A DNA stretch of 17,643 nucleotides, taken from NCBI GenBank assembly GCA_002284615.2, contig MU070058.1, positions 85,215 through 102,857 on the forward strand. Reading direction: 5' to 3'. Position numbers and translations under genes: made by a program. Of this stretch, positions 9,085 to 17,641 are shown piece by piece. The notes below the pieces were generated by a model. It searched no databases and was not told the DNA's origin. It saw nothing but the letters and a program-made list of their open reading frames with translations. The stretch's first letter is position 1. Each line of letters begins with the position of its first letter. The DNA comes from Dunaliella salina. Taxonomy: Eukaryota > Chlorophyta > Chlorophyceae > Chlamydomonadales > Dunaliellaceae.

Positions 9085-9838
9085 TGGCCTGCGTTGACTT
9101 TTCTTTTCTTATGAAGTGTCATGGTTGCATCCGCAAGCTCTGGCTTCAAGCCTCGTGGGGTTGTGCTGATGCATCTGTCTGTAAAGCATCAAGTTAAGAG
9201 AAGAAAAAACACTTCGGCAATGAAAACACTCCTTACATCAATTAAGGAAAAGAGGCTACCTAGGGCCAAGGCATTGTGTATCCTTGAAATGGGGAAGAAG
9301 TCAGTGAGGATCAGGTGGCTTCCTGGCAGTACCTTGCGCCTGATCTTGCTCATGAGGGTTGATTGAACTGAGTGCTCGAGAGCTCGTCTGGTGCTTGCAA
9401 GTTCATACTACGAAGTATGCTTAGAATGCATACTGGAGAGAATGAGCATGAAGCTTCATTGGAAAAAGGATTTCTTACTTCCAATCATTGGAAATTGGAT
9501 GGAGAAACTGCACAGTCTTACCCTCCTGGAGGCTGGGCATTGAGCCCCCCCCCACCAACATCGGAATGAACTTCATGAAGTGAGCTTGTATGACTAGAGC
9601 CTCTAGAGAGCTTGCTTTGGAAAGAGTGAGTGGTTGGACGCTGATCCTGTTGATCATACAGCTGAGGTTGTGTTGAAAGAATCCTTCGGAAAGGAGAGGA
9701 ATGGATCACTGCCAGTTTGTAGCTGCATCCGCCCCCCTATAGCAAGCACTCGGGATGGCAACAATTTTCAACAAATACATGTGGTATTTGTAATGCTCAA
9801 GATGACATGCAAGAAGCACAGCATATCGCATCCAAACG
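9085..9838 (+). other. Decayed open frame of unknown origin
   Basis: One forward frame (codons starting at 9121, 9367, 9634) is open for long stretches with few stops. It reads KTLLTSIKEKRLPRAKA, then after a TGA at 9364 reads YYEVCLECILERM and GNWMEKLHSLTLLEAG to 9543. After further stops it reads EWLDADPVDHTAEVV from 9634. No domain is recognised. It may be an old transposon protein or exon fragments, or chance. It ends where the ~440-bp leader repeat starts. Confidence 0.25.
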
Positions 9839-10277
9839 CAGCAGGCTTCGGCCCGGGGAGTGGCACTCCCGCCCACATGTGCTACCAGGAGGAAAGCTGT
9901 TGAAAGAGTGGTCCCGGAAGTTTGCGCGGTGGAGAAGTGCTCAGTGGTGGAGTAGTTTCAGTTTGGATCTGCATGACTGCGTGCTCACCTCCTTGCTGCG
10001 GCTGGCCCCAGTGCACGAGGGGGGCCCTTGCTGAGATGTTGGAAAGCTTTCTCCGAGGCTAAGGGGTGGGTATCGAGTTTGCTGGATAGGGCCTCTTGAC
10101 AGCAGCGCCAAGAGTGTCCTAGGTGAAGGCCAACTTGCTGGAGTAGACCTCTGTGCTTCTTTTTCTCTTGGTCTGGTTGGACTCATTCTCAGCTTCAGCG
10201 CTGACTGTTGGGACTTTCCTTAATGCACGCAGGCTACAGGCATGGTATGCCCAGCGTAGACTTCTTTCTTCCTTTCT
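9839..10277 (+). repeat. ~440-bp leader repeat, copy 1
   Basis: From cagcaggcttcg to cttctttcttcctttct this block is clearly similar over its whole length to 11236-11677. Shared blocks include gactgcgtgctcacc, gctgagatgttgga, gaggctaaggggtgggt, gggcctcttgacagcag and gctggagtaga. Similarity stops on both sides. Copy 2 heads LINE ORF1, so this is probably the 5' leader of a related element. Its downstream sequence differs from ORF1 after the first ~15 codons. Confidence 0.8.
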
Positions 10278-10394
10278 ATTCAAATGCACCCAGCCTCAAG
10301 TTTGCAATCTCAGGCGGAAAATGCCTCTTTGTTGTCTGGTCCTGTCTTATCCCTCTCTACTCCGTCTTCTCAGATCAACAGAGATGGCTCCATA

Positions 10395-10402
10395 CTTGCC
10401 AG
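10395..10402 (+). repeat. hAT target-site duplication, left copy
   Basis: cttgccag directly before the element's CAGGGATGGG terminus. An identical octamer follows the right end at 11079-11086. Confidence 0.9.
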
Positions 10403-10564
10403 CAGGGATGGGTAATACGTGAAACACGTATGTACGCGTACGGCTCAAATTGGCAAAAATACGCGTATGGCTCAGATGGCTGTTTTGCAGACGTGAGAAA
10501 TACGCGGGTGGGCCAGCGGCCTGCGGACACCTCAGAACCCCATTTTCCGAATTTTGCTTTCCGC

Positions 10565-10628
10565 GTGGCTCAGCTGTTGCTGCTGACGTTGATGCTGTGG
10601 CTCAGCTGTTGCTGCTGACGTTGATGCT
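10565..10628 (+). repeat. Exact 32-bp tandem duplication within the hAT element
   Basis: gtggctcagctgttgctgct and the following 12 bases (10565-10596) are repeated identically at 10597-10628, followed by a partial third start (gtggctctg). The identity points to a recent slippage event. Confidence 0.9.
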
Positions 10629-10641
10629 GTGGCTCTGTCAA

Positions 10642-10909
10642 GGGCCCGCTTCCGGAATCCCATCTGCCTCCTGCTTTTCCCTCTTGCTCTCCTTCTCCAA
10701 GCGCTGCATCACTTCCGCCACTGCTTCAGATGCTCCTCTGGTGCCACACAGCTGGCTACACCACTGCCAAACCACTGGCGGTGGCACAGCTTGCATTCTA
10801 GCTTCTTCCCTTTCCCTTCTTCAGTGACTTCTGTGACATAGTCCCATTCAGGGCCTCTCTCTGTGGGCTTGTTAAATTTGTGTGAGGGGAGGGGGGATGG
10901 AGCTTGCAT
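10642..10909 (-). pseudogene. BED-finger transposase remnant inside hAT element
   Basis: Read on the minus strand, PEWDYVTEVTEEGKGKKLEC runs into KLC-HRQWFGSG and EEHLKQWRK before a stop at 10709. A neighbouring frame then reads AVAEVMQRLEKESKREKQEA to a stop near 10642. CKLC is the first metal pair of a BED zinc finger; the second His pair is lost in a frameshifted region. Blocks match the remnant at 1683-1926. It starts next to the terminal repeat at 11078, as expected for the N-terminus of a transposase gene. Confidence 0.6.
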
Positions 10910-11078
10910 GGGAGGTGGTTGGGGGGTTGTTGGGACCCCCCCCCCTAAGGGTCCCTCCCTGACAAACCCCTCCCTCCCAAAAATGGCACGTAAAATACGC
11001 GTTCATACGCGTCATACGCGTATTTTACGCGTACGTACGCGTACGGCACCTCCCCAACCCGCGTATTACCCATCCCTG

Positions 11079-11086
11079 CTTGCCAG
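11079..11086 (+). repeat. hAT target-site duplication, right copy
   Basis: cttgccag immediately after the element's right end, identical to 10395-10402. Confidence 0.9.
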
Positions 11087-11235
11087 CATCTCAACATGTA
11101 CGGACGCGTAATGTTTCCTTTCTTGGATCAAAACAACAAAAAGCATCTTTTCCTCCATGAGCTTCTTCTTTTTTATGAACAGGCTAGCAGTCAGTTGGTT
11201 TGACTGGAGGCCTTCTTCCCCTTGTATCTTGGGGT

Positions 11236-11677
11236 CAGCAGGCTTCGTCCCGGGGAGTAGCGCTTCTGCCCATGTCAGCCACCAGGAAAAAAAGCTGGCG
11301 CAGGAGTAGCCCCAGAAGTTGGCGCAGTAAAAAAGGTGCTCAGAAGTGGAGTGATCTCAGCTTGGCTCTGCACGACTGCGTGCTCACCTTTTGGCAACAG
11401 CTGGCCCCTGTGCAGGGAGGGGGCCCATGCTGAGATGTTGGATAGCTTGCTCTGAGGCTAAGGGGTGGGTCTCGAGTTTACTGGACAGGGCCTCTTGACA
11501 GCAGTGTCGACGTCTTAAGTGTTCTAGGTGGAGGCCAACTCGCTGGAGTAGACTCCTGTGCTTCGCCTTGTCTTGGTCTGAACTGGTGGGACTCGCTCTC
11601 AGTTTAAGCACTGACTATTGGGTCTTTCCTTAAAGCACGCTGGCTGTTCCCATCATAGACTTTCTTTCTTCCTTTCT
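11236..11677 (+). repeat. ~440-bp leader repeat, copy 2 (LINE 5' leader)
   Basis: Second copy of the block at 9839-10277, directly upstream of LINE ORF1. LINE leaders carry an internal promoter, so this may be promoter sequence, although no motif proves it. Its left edge (cagcaggcttcg) is where similarity to copy 1 begins and is taken as the approximate LINE start. Confidence 0.75.
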
Positions 11678-11721
11678 AAGACCATGGCTGTTCCCATCAT
11701 TGACTTTCTTTCTTCCTTTCT
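11641..11721 (+). repeat. 37-bp duplication at the start of LINE ORF1
   Basis: tggctgttcccatcat(a/t)gac and the following pyrimidine-rich tract to cctttct occur at 11641-11677 and 11685-11721, separated by aagacca. The second copy contains the ORF1 start ATG at 11684-11686. The first has a TAG where the second reads isoleucine. Confidence 0.9.
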
Positions 11722-12397
11722 GATCTATTATTTCATGATGCATCCTCACAGCGTAGCGTACAGCACTCGGGCCGCGTTCAACCACATCGGCAGCCAATTC
11801 CTGGCTTTTGTCTGGGAGAAGCCGTCAGATCGGTCCACAGAGCACGCTGCGCCAAACATTGAGCAGCTGCTCGTTACCATGGTACAGCAGCAGCAGCAGC
11901 TTTTGGAGCAGCACGACCGACAGAATGAAGAGCAGCAGCGGCGAGAAGACCACATCATTGCCACCGTCACCACGCACAGCGACAGCATCAAAGAAAGCGT
12001 CCAATGTGAGATACACGGATGCGGCAGCAGCAGCAGCAGTTAATGCAACGACAAGAACAGCAAGAGCGCCAGCAACAGCAGCAGCAGCAAGAAATGACAA
12101 AGCTCCAGGAAAATGAGGGGCGACGGGGACAACAGGAACAGCAGCAGCAGCAGCTGGAGCTGCAGAGGAAGCAACAAGGCTTGGGCACAGAGGCGGAGGA
12201 GGCAGCCAAATGCAGAGACTGTGGGAGATGCAATCAACCAAGCACAAGTCAGCCACCTCATCCTGGTGTCTGCATCCCAGGGTGCGGCAATTTCAGCAGA
12301 GCATGCAGCAAGCGCATTGGGGGTGCCCATGACAGCAGTAAGCAAGCACCAGCTGCCAGCAACGTACGTGGTCAACATGGGAACTGCAGCAGCTGCA

Positions 12398-12432
12398 CAG
12401 AGGAAACAGAGGAAACAGAGGAAACAGAGGAA
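12398..12432 (+). repeat. 9-bp repeat (acagaggaa), about four copies, in ORF1
   Basis: acagaggaa is repeated head to tail, giving a TEETEE or KQRKQR peptide depending on frame. Slippage here may have contributed to the frame changes in ORF1. Confidence 0.8.
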
Positions 12433-12857
12433 AAGGAAAAAAGCAATGGCGAAATGGTTTGGAAAGGAGTTTTAGAGTTCGAAGGGAGAGGACAGCACTG
12501 GGGGGGGCCAGGACACCTCTGGTGACAGCAGTGAAGGAGAAGATAAATGAGGAGTCAGGGAGACTGGGATTGGGTGTCACAGCATACACAGCACCAAATT
12601 CAAGCAACGTGCTGGTCACCATGGGCACAGCATCTGAAGCAAGCGCGGGAAAAGCAGCATCAGCTCAGTACCCAACATGGCGCCATGGGAAGAGGACTTT
12701 CGTCAGGGGTGGGTCCAAATGGGAAAAAACAGCAGTGGGATTGGACAAGGTGATACAAATCTGGTTGAAGTACTGCCACCCCTGTCACCAGCAGCAGCAG
12801 CAGCAGCAGCCGCAGCCTCTGTGCCCCAAGCCCCTCCTGCAACGACGCCAGCAGCAG

Positions 12858-13010
12858 CGGCTGAACCTGCCGCTGTACGTCAGGATACAGCCTCTGGACG
12901 CGCTGCATGGCGCGAGGCATCCACGGCAACACCAACAGTAGCGGCTGGACCTGCCGCTATGCAAGACATCCCCGCACGCATTCCTACTATTGCGGCTGGA
13001 CCTGCCGCGC
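12858..13010 (+). repeat. Three palindromic AAxPAA-coding blocks in ORF1
   Basis: gcggctg(a/g)acctgccgc occurs near 12858, 12941 and 12992. Each can fold as GCGGC-loop-GCCGC and codes Ala-Ala-(Glu/Gly)-Pro-Ala-Ala. They are preceded by a (CAG)7-type run near 12789 that codes poly-Ala. Confidence 0.7.
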
Positions 13011-13099
13011 AGGACAACTCCATCCAGAAGCAACGAGCGCGATCACGCTCACCAGTGAGGACATACGAAGATGGTGCAAGCACAAGCTACACCAAATAG

Positions 13100-13819
13100 G
13101 GATCCGGTCAGCCAGATAGCTTAGGCTGCACTGAAGATCAAGGCGTCAAACATTTGCGTCTGTGTATGCAAAATGTGGATGGCATCCCTAATCCACATTA
13201 TGATCCGGTGTCATTCAAGGCTGAGATGATCTGTACCACTGTTAGGAGTCATGACATTGCAATCCTGCTAGAAACTCGCACAAATGACTTAGACAGGCTC
13301 ATGGTGCACCTGCGTGACACACACAAACTGGTCTGCAAGTTGGATGTACCACAAGGTCACGCTGGCAGAAGAGGTTATGGGCTCGCTGTGATTGCTTCAA
13401 GGGCCTGTGCAGGATTCATGACAGCATATCGGTTTGCTGCAGACATTCAGTGTGTTTGGATGCTTTGCCGAAAAGAACTCTTTGGGATGGACAATGATGT
13501 CATATTAGGGGCAGTGTATGCAAATCCACACGGGTGTCGATTCACAACGTTGGGTATCCTACTTACAGCAGAAATGCCAGGCGTAGTAGACCAGACCATA
13601 TTTTGATCACTCCTTCTTTATTTCGGCATGTACAGCAGTCACAAATCCATTCTCCATCTCTGAACTCAAGTGACCATGGGTGCATTACGCTGGTACTTCG
13701 AGTTCCAGATGTTGTTCAAAATGTTGAATGGTCAACTCCCTCTGTGCATACATGTGGAATGGGTTTGTGCACCAGTAAACTCACTTTTGTCTGGAAACCT
13801 GAGCGTTTGAATGCCTATG
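13100..13819 (+). pseudogene. LINE ORF2, APE-type endonuclease part, internally deleted
   Basis: The frame continues directly after the ORF1 TAG. It reads LRLCMQNVDG (metal-binding Asn, about 13157-13186), LLETRTND (catalytic Glu), GRRGYGLAVIAS and ILGAVYANPH (about 13503-13532). The expected GDFN block is missing. The next frame over then resumes with YSRNARRSRPDHILITPSLF and NSSDHGCITLVL, the SDH catalytic end of the domain. A deletion of very roughly 100 codons, with frame change, therefore lies near 13530-13545. The frame goes on to KLTFVWKPERLNAY and is cut by the transposon at 13819/13820. The endonuclease nicks target DNA in intact relatives; here it must be inactive. Confidence 0.8.
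13815..13819 (+). repeat. Target-site duplication, left copy (ctatg)
   Basis: ctatg before the insert, repeated at 15685-15689. Removing the insert and one copy rejoins the ORF2 frame (Tyr, then Val-Asp-Glu-Leu). Confidence 0.75.
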
Positions 13820-15684
13820 TAGGGGTTCACGCCCCGAGGTGACTTTCACCAAATGACTTGAAAATTTGAGAATAGGTGCGCATTTGGTAAATATTAAGGG
13901 CTGCAAAGTTGGATTTTCGAAAATCGGCCCAGGAGCGGGCTCAGGGGAGCTCCCAACCTCGTTTCAGATCAGATCATGAGGTTTCCACACATACTCTTTA
14001 ATAACTGGCCATGGAACAGTCCAAATCTTGTCATTTTTATTTTGACAGATGCCTGCTATTGAGAGCTATGTGTAGACATGCTATTTGTGGGGAACAACTC
14101 CCAGATAGGCAAGCTGACCTGGAANATGTGNGTTTTNTGCCCATTTTGGTCATTTTGCCCACTCAAAANATGGCATAAAAGATGTGGAGTGCTATTTCCC
14201 TGTCCCTGACTTGGGATAGGTTCTTGGCATAGNATGATAAAGCAGCACGAGCAAAATGGGGCGGAAACAATGTTGCTCAGCGCTGATGCCTGCTAGAATC
14301 ATTGCTTTTTTAATGCTTAAAATGTACGTTTGAGCCCACCCCTGACCAGCCAGGAAATTTTTTTGCGCAATTCTTGCTGCTGACCTTTCCTGACATCACA
14401 AGGTATCCAACGATGTGCTTCTTCACCAAAACGGATGACTTTGAGAATGACCCAAATTTTTAGGTGCTAATTTGCCTAGGTGCTGACATAACAAATGGCT
14501 TTTGGTGCATCAAGTGCCTTCAGGATGATTGTTTTGGCACAAAACTCGGCATGGGGGGCCAGCATGATATTTTGAAGGGTCTGTGTGTGGGAAATTGGGA
14601 ATGCGCGTGTGTGTGGGTGTATACAGGGGGTTAGGTGCTCATTTTCCAGGGGTAAATGCATGCATGGTTGAGAGCAGTTATATCAATTTTGATCTGTGTA
14701 TAAAGAGGTGCCCAAGGTACCTGCATATTTTCCCTTTGCATTAACATCAAATCCGCATGTCGGAGCTGGTTGCTGTGACTTGCAGAAAAAAAATCGTGGA
14801 AGCTGTCAAAACCCCTGTCTCAGCACACCGACCTGCGCTGCCTGCTACGCGCCGCGCGCCACACCCAGAGTGCCTCACATGCCCTCACAGGTGCTTATGG
14901 GCATCATCCAAAGCAGTTCCTGCAAGGGTTGAGCTGTCGCATGGTCAACTGTCCAGTGTTTTGCTTCTGGAAGATCAGCATGCATGGGGTGTATCAGATG
15001 CACTACAGTGACAATCCAAGGCTACAAACATGTGCACTTTGACCTCCTCGACTCACAAATATACTTTTTAAGTGCTGGAGTGCACAGGTCAGGTCATCAC
15101 AGGTGAATGCTTGTGCGCCTGGTCCTCTTCCACCTCACAACCTTCTTCAGTGTGCAGCTGCTGCCAAATTTCACACATGATAACCTTCCATTCACCTTTA
15201 GGAAGGATTGGGACGCCGGGGGGGAGGTCCTCCTAGGCTGCACCTCGCTCCAGGGCACAGGTTCCTCCTCGACGAAGGTCTTCTGCTGCCGCTGACGCTG
15301 ATGCTACCCAAGACGCTGGCTCAAAATTTGCAGAATTGTTTATCTAATAGATAAAGCCAAGCGCGTCCCAAAAACGGCGAGTTTGGAGGCCCGTCAGGAG
15401 GGCGATGACGTTTGACCTGTCAAATGTTCGTGCCTGACAGCTGGTGCACCGGGGTACATAAAACAAGTACTGACGGACTTTTCAATTTGTGTTTGAATAT
15501 TTCGTTTCTTTAAATCGAGCTCCACGTGTTTTTCTATGTTTGGACCCACACCCCCTGTATCTCCCCAGCCACAGCACCATCCCACATTCTGAGACCAGTT
15601 TTGCTGCCCCATTTTCCACCAGGAAACCACTCATGAAGTCAAAAATGGGATTGGAGCAACTTGGTCTGGGGGTGAACACCCCTA
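13820..15684. mobile_element. Non-coding DNA transposon inserted in LINE ORF2, 1,865 bp, superfamily unassigned
   Basis: The ends are imperfect ~18-bp inverted repeats: taggggttcacgcccc at 13820, and taggggtgttcaccccc on the reverse strand at 15684. A 5-bp ctatg duplication flanks them, and ORF2 protein similarity resumes exactly across the site, which fixes both boundaries. Each end can itself fold (GGGG-loop-CCCC). Nothing coding was found inside, and no nested element was recognised. There are several ambiguous bases (14125, 14132, 14138, 14169, 14233). The short terminal repeats do not match the hAT ends in this window, and 5-bp duplications fit several superfamilies, so none is named. 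Confidence 0.75.
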
Positions 15685-15689
15685 CTATG
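15685..15689 (+). repeat. Target-site duplication, right copy (ctatg)
   Basis: Second ctatg, directly after the ccccta end of the insert. A 6-bp reading (ctatgt) is possible if the element ends are not symmetric. Confidence 0.75.
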
Positions 15690-17641
15690 TGGATGAACTT
15701 GAAAGGAACCTGGAGATGCCGGTGCAGTTTGAGGATGCTTTGGAAGCAGGCAATGTTGACACTGCGTGCTTTTGTTTGAGGAGCTGGATCATGCAGGCAG
15801 CTAGCGAACATCATGTTGGGATGTACAAGATTCAGGACTGTGTTTTCAAAAGAACTGAGAAGAAGGGGATTCGCAGACCCATTTGGTTTGATGAATCGTG
15901 CCGACAAAAAAGGCGCAATCTCATCCAAGCTGTGCAGAGTGGTCAAGCATTGCATGCATGTCGTTTCCTTGAAAAAAAGAGTACAGAAAGCAAACCAGGC
16001 GTGCTCGGCGTGCTCATGAAAAGTACAAGAAGGCTCTGTTTCTGGACAGACTCCAGAGGCACGCCCCTGACATACATGAATTGCTGAGGAAGCCTAGGAC
16101 AAACCAGCAGGCTCCTATCACTGCAGAAGGTTGGCGGTCATATCTAAACGAACATTTTGGTGCTCAGTTGGACAGCCCGTCACAAACTAATGGCACAGCT
16201 GGTTATATGCATGGTATGCCTGCTCCTGATGAAATGGAATTACCGGATGCAGCTGCATTATACCCTACGGTCTGTTATTACACGCGAAGGTTAAATCCCA
16301 AGACCTCTCCTGGTTTTGGTGCAATAGCTGCCCCTTTTATTGAATATGCTGAAAAGAGAGTCCCCGCAATGAATGGTAGAGATACATACAGGATCAATGT
16401 TTTGGCACCATATGCTGCTCGTTTGTTTGCTTCCATGATGGAGAAGGCCGAGATTCCTGCATGTTGGAAAGCAGCAAAGCTTACTCCCTTACATAAAAAG
16501 GGATCTCTGCTAGACCCTGCAAACTACCGCATGCTTGCTGTGAGCGACATTATGTACAGGATCTATGCAAATGTACTTCGAGATGTTGTTACAAGGTGGT
16601 GCAGAGAGAACAACAAAATTCCAGATACACAATATGGTTTTTATCCGGGCAGACACCCTGCAGCCAATATTTATTTTGCGTCATCTGCAGCATGCGGCAC
16701 AGATTAAGCGCCCTCATTGCTCACCGAGGTTGTATGCAGTCTTCATTGATTTCAAGCAGGCTTATGATATAATACCCAGGGATGCTCTTTGGACTCATCT
16801 TCAAAACATTCGCATGCCATCTTGCTTGCTGGCTATCCTGAAAAATATTTATGACAATGATGAATACATACTGGTGGATGGGTGTAAGCAAGCACATGTG
16901 CATCCTAGATTAGGGGTTAAGCAAGGCTGTCCATTGTCCCCTCTGCTATTTTCCTTATATATTAATGATGTTGACTGCCTGGCAGAGAATGTTAGCGGTG
17001 CAGTTACTGGTGCTGAAGATTTTCATGTAACTCATATGTTGTATGCGGATGACCTCTGTCTCACTGCTAATCATCCCACCGAGCATCAGCGCATGTTGGA
17101 TAGGTCACATGGGTATGCGCAAAAGAAAGGTTTAATTATCAACGTGTCGAAGTCTGAGGTTGTGTCCTTCAATCCAAAAGGAAATAATGTTCCTAGGTTC
17201 AACCTAGGTGGCGAGCAGCTCGTGCGTGCTGAGTCATTCAAATATTTGGGTATGCTGTTTACGAAACAATTTAACCCCCTTGCCTCTTCTGAGCATATGT
17301 GTGCACCTTTCTTGGCTGGATGTCGTCGTATAAGGCATGTTGCAGATGAATATAAGCTAGCAGATAGGCCTCATACCATGCTTTGGTTGACTAAGACATA
17401 TGCTCTCCCTGCTAGCATGAATGCTAGTCAAATTTGGGGTACCAGGTTTATGAGACCAGGAGATGAGATGACCTGCCCGTTGCAGACTGTGCACCTGTGT
17501 TTACTGAAGCGAATTCTTGGAGTGAAAAAAACTACACCAAATTGGTCTGTGCTGCGTGAATGTGGGTTTGAACTATTACAATTTTATAGGGTTGGCCAGT
17601 TCCGTAGGTGCATAATATACGTAGAAAATACGGGTACGTAA
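15690..17641 (+). pseudogene. LINE ORF2, reverse transcriptase part, frameshifted and 3' open
   Basis: After the insert the frame reads VDELERNLEMP and PIWFDESCRQKRRNL. A shift at an A7 run (15972-15978) leads to KEYRKQTRRARRAHEKYK, then WKAAKLTPLHKKG, NYRMLAVSDIMYRI and DTQYGFYPGR. A second shift near 16650-16660 leads to TLQPIFILRHL. The catalytic core follows: FIDFKQAYD (16742 on, first Asp), GVKQGCPLSPLLFSLYIND (16913 on), the YADD box (17042-17053), INVSKSE and FKYLGM. These are blocks 2 to 7 of a LINE reverse transcriptase. The thumb continues to VLRECGFELLQFYR, and a TAA closes the frame at 17639-17641. This last part (from about 17605) looks unlike the family and may be damaged or interrupted. 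The two frameshifts make this copy inactive. Confidence 0.9.

Larger units (their letters stand above)
10403..11078 (-). mobile_element. Non-autonomous hAT transposon, 676 bp
   Basis: The ends are exact 17-bp inverted repeats (CAGGGATGGGTAATACG at 10403, its reverse complement at 11062-11078), flanked by an identical 8-bp duplication. The CAGGG-type end and the 8-bp target duplication are diagnostic of the hAT superfamily. Subterminal regions are packed with tacgcg/cgcgta motifs (10420-10500 and 10985-11050), which are likely transposase-binding sites. The only protein remnant is a broken BED finger on the minus strand. There is no DDE/RNase H domain, so movement would need a transposase supplied elsewhere. 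A related, more decayed copy lies at 1495-2155. Confidence 0.93.
10247..11205 (+). pseudogene. Short unrecognised ORF split by a hAT element
   Basis: From ATG at 10247 a frame reads MPSVDFFLPFYSN, aligning loosely with the start of LINE ORF1 (VPIIDFLSSF at 11687). It then runs into unrelated sequence, KFAISGGKCLFVVWSC, to QQRWLHTCQ at 10402. Skipping the hAT element and one target duplication, it continues in frame as HLNMYGRVMFPFLDQNNKKH and ends at TGA 11203-11205 after LLLFYEQASSQLV. The whole is about 95 codons. No family is recognised. It could be a different ORF1, or captured sequence behind the same leader. The in-frame continuation supports it having been coding before the insertion. 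Confidence 0.45.
11684..13099 (+). pseudogene. LINE ORF1, Gln-rich coiled-coil protein, frameshifted
   Basis: LINE ORF1 proteins usually bind RNA and package the retrotransposon transcript. From ATG 11684 the frame reads MAVPIIDFLSSFLIYYFMMH, then a Gln/Glu-rich, probably coiled-coil stretch (VQQQQQLLEQHDRQNEEQQR). The frame changes between about 12009 and 12043, continuing MTKLQENEGRRGQQEQQQQ, and at least twice more up to about 12700. The final frame runs 12677-13099 with poly-Ala from a CAG run, three AAxPAA blocks, and a basic RARSRSPVRTYED before TAG 13097-13099. No zinc knuckle or RRM is recognised. The middle part (12240-12680) is uncertain; ALGVPMTAVSK in one frame looks the most protein-like there. 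Confidence 0.65.

Noticed and set aside
9058..9090. Start of a second LINE endonuclease (SLNVRGLW resembles the NVRGL motif)
   Set aside because: None of the later endonuclease motifs (ET, GDFN, SDH) follow in any frame within the next kilobase.
9839..11677. A pair of LTRs flanking a short LTR retrotransposon
   Set aside because: The repeated block lacks TG...CA ends, a primer-binding site and a target duplication. Without the hAT element the space between is under 300 bases, and copy 2 leads straight into a LINE.
11825..12256. Leu/Ala/Val-rich minus-strand open frame opposite ORF1
   Set aside because: It is the complement of CAG-rich ORF1 sequence; low-complexity tracts open all frames.
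15482..15955. 157-codon minus-strand open frame
   Set aside because: It straddles the transposon/LINE junction, is antisense to recognisable ORF2 sequence, and shows no domain.
15965..15985. Programmed frameshift at the A7 run in ORF2
   Set aside because: It falls inside the reverse transcriptase rather than between ORFs, and the same copy has other frameshifts and a deletion. Random decay or a homopolymer read error is simpler.
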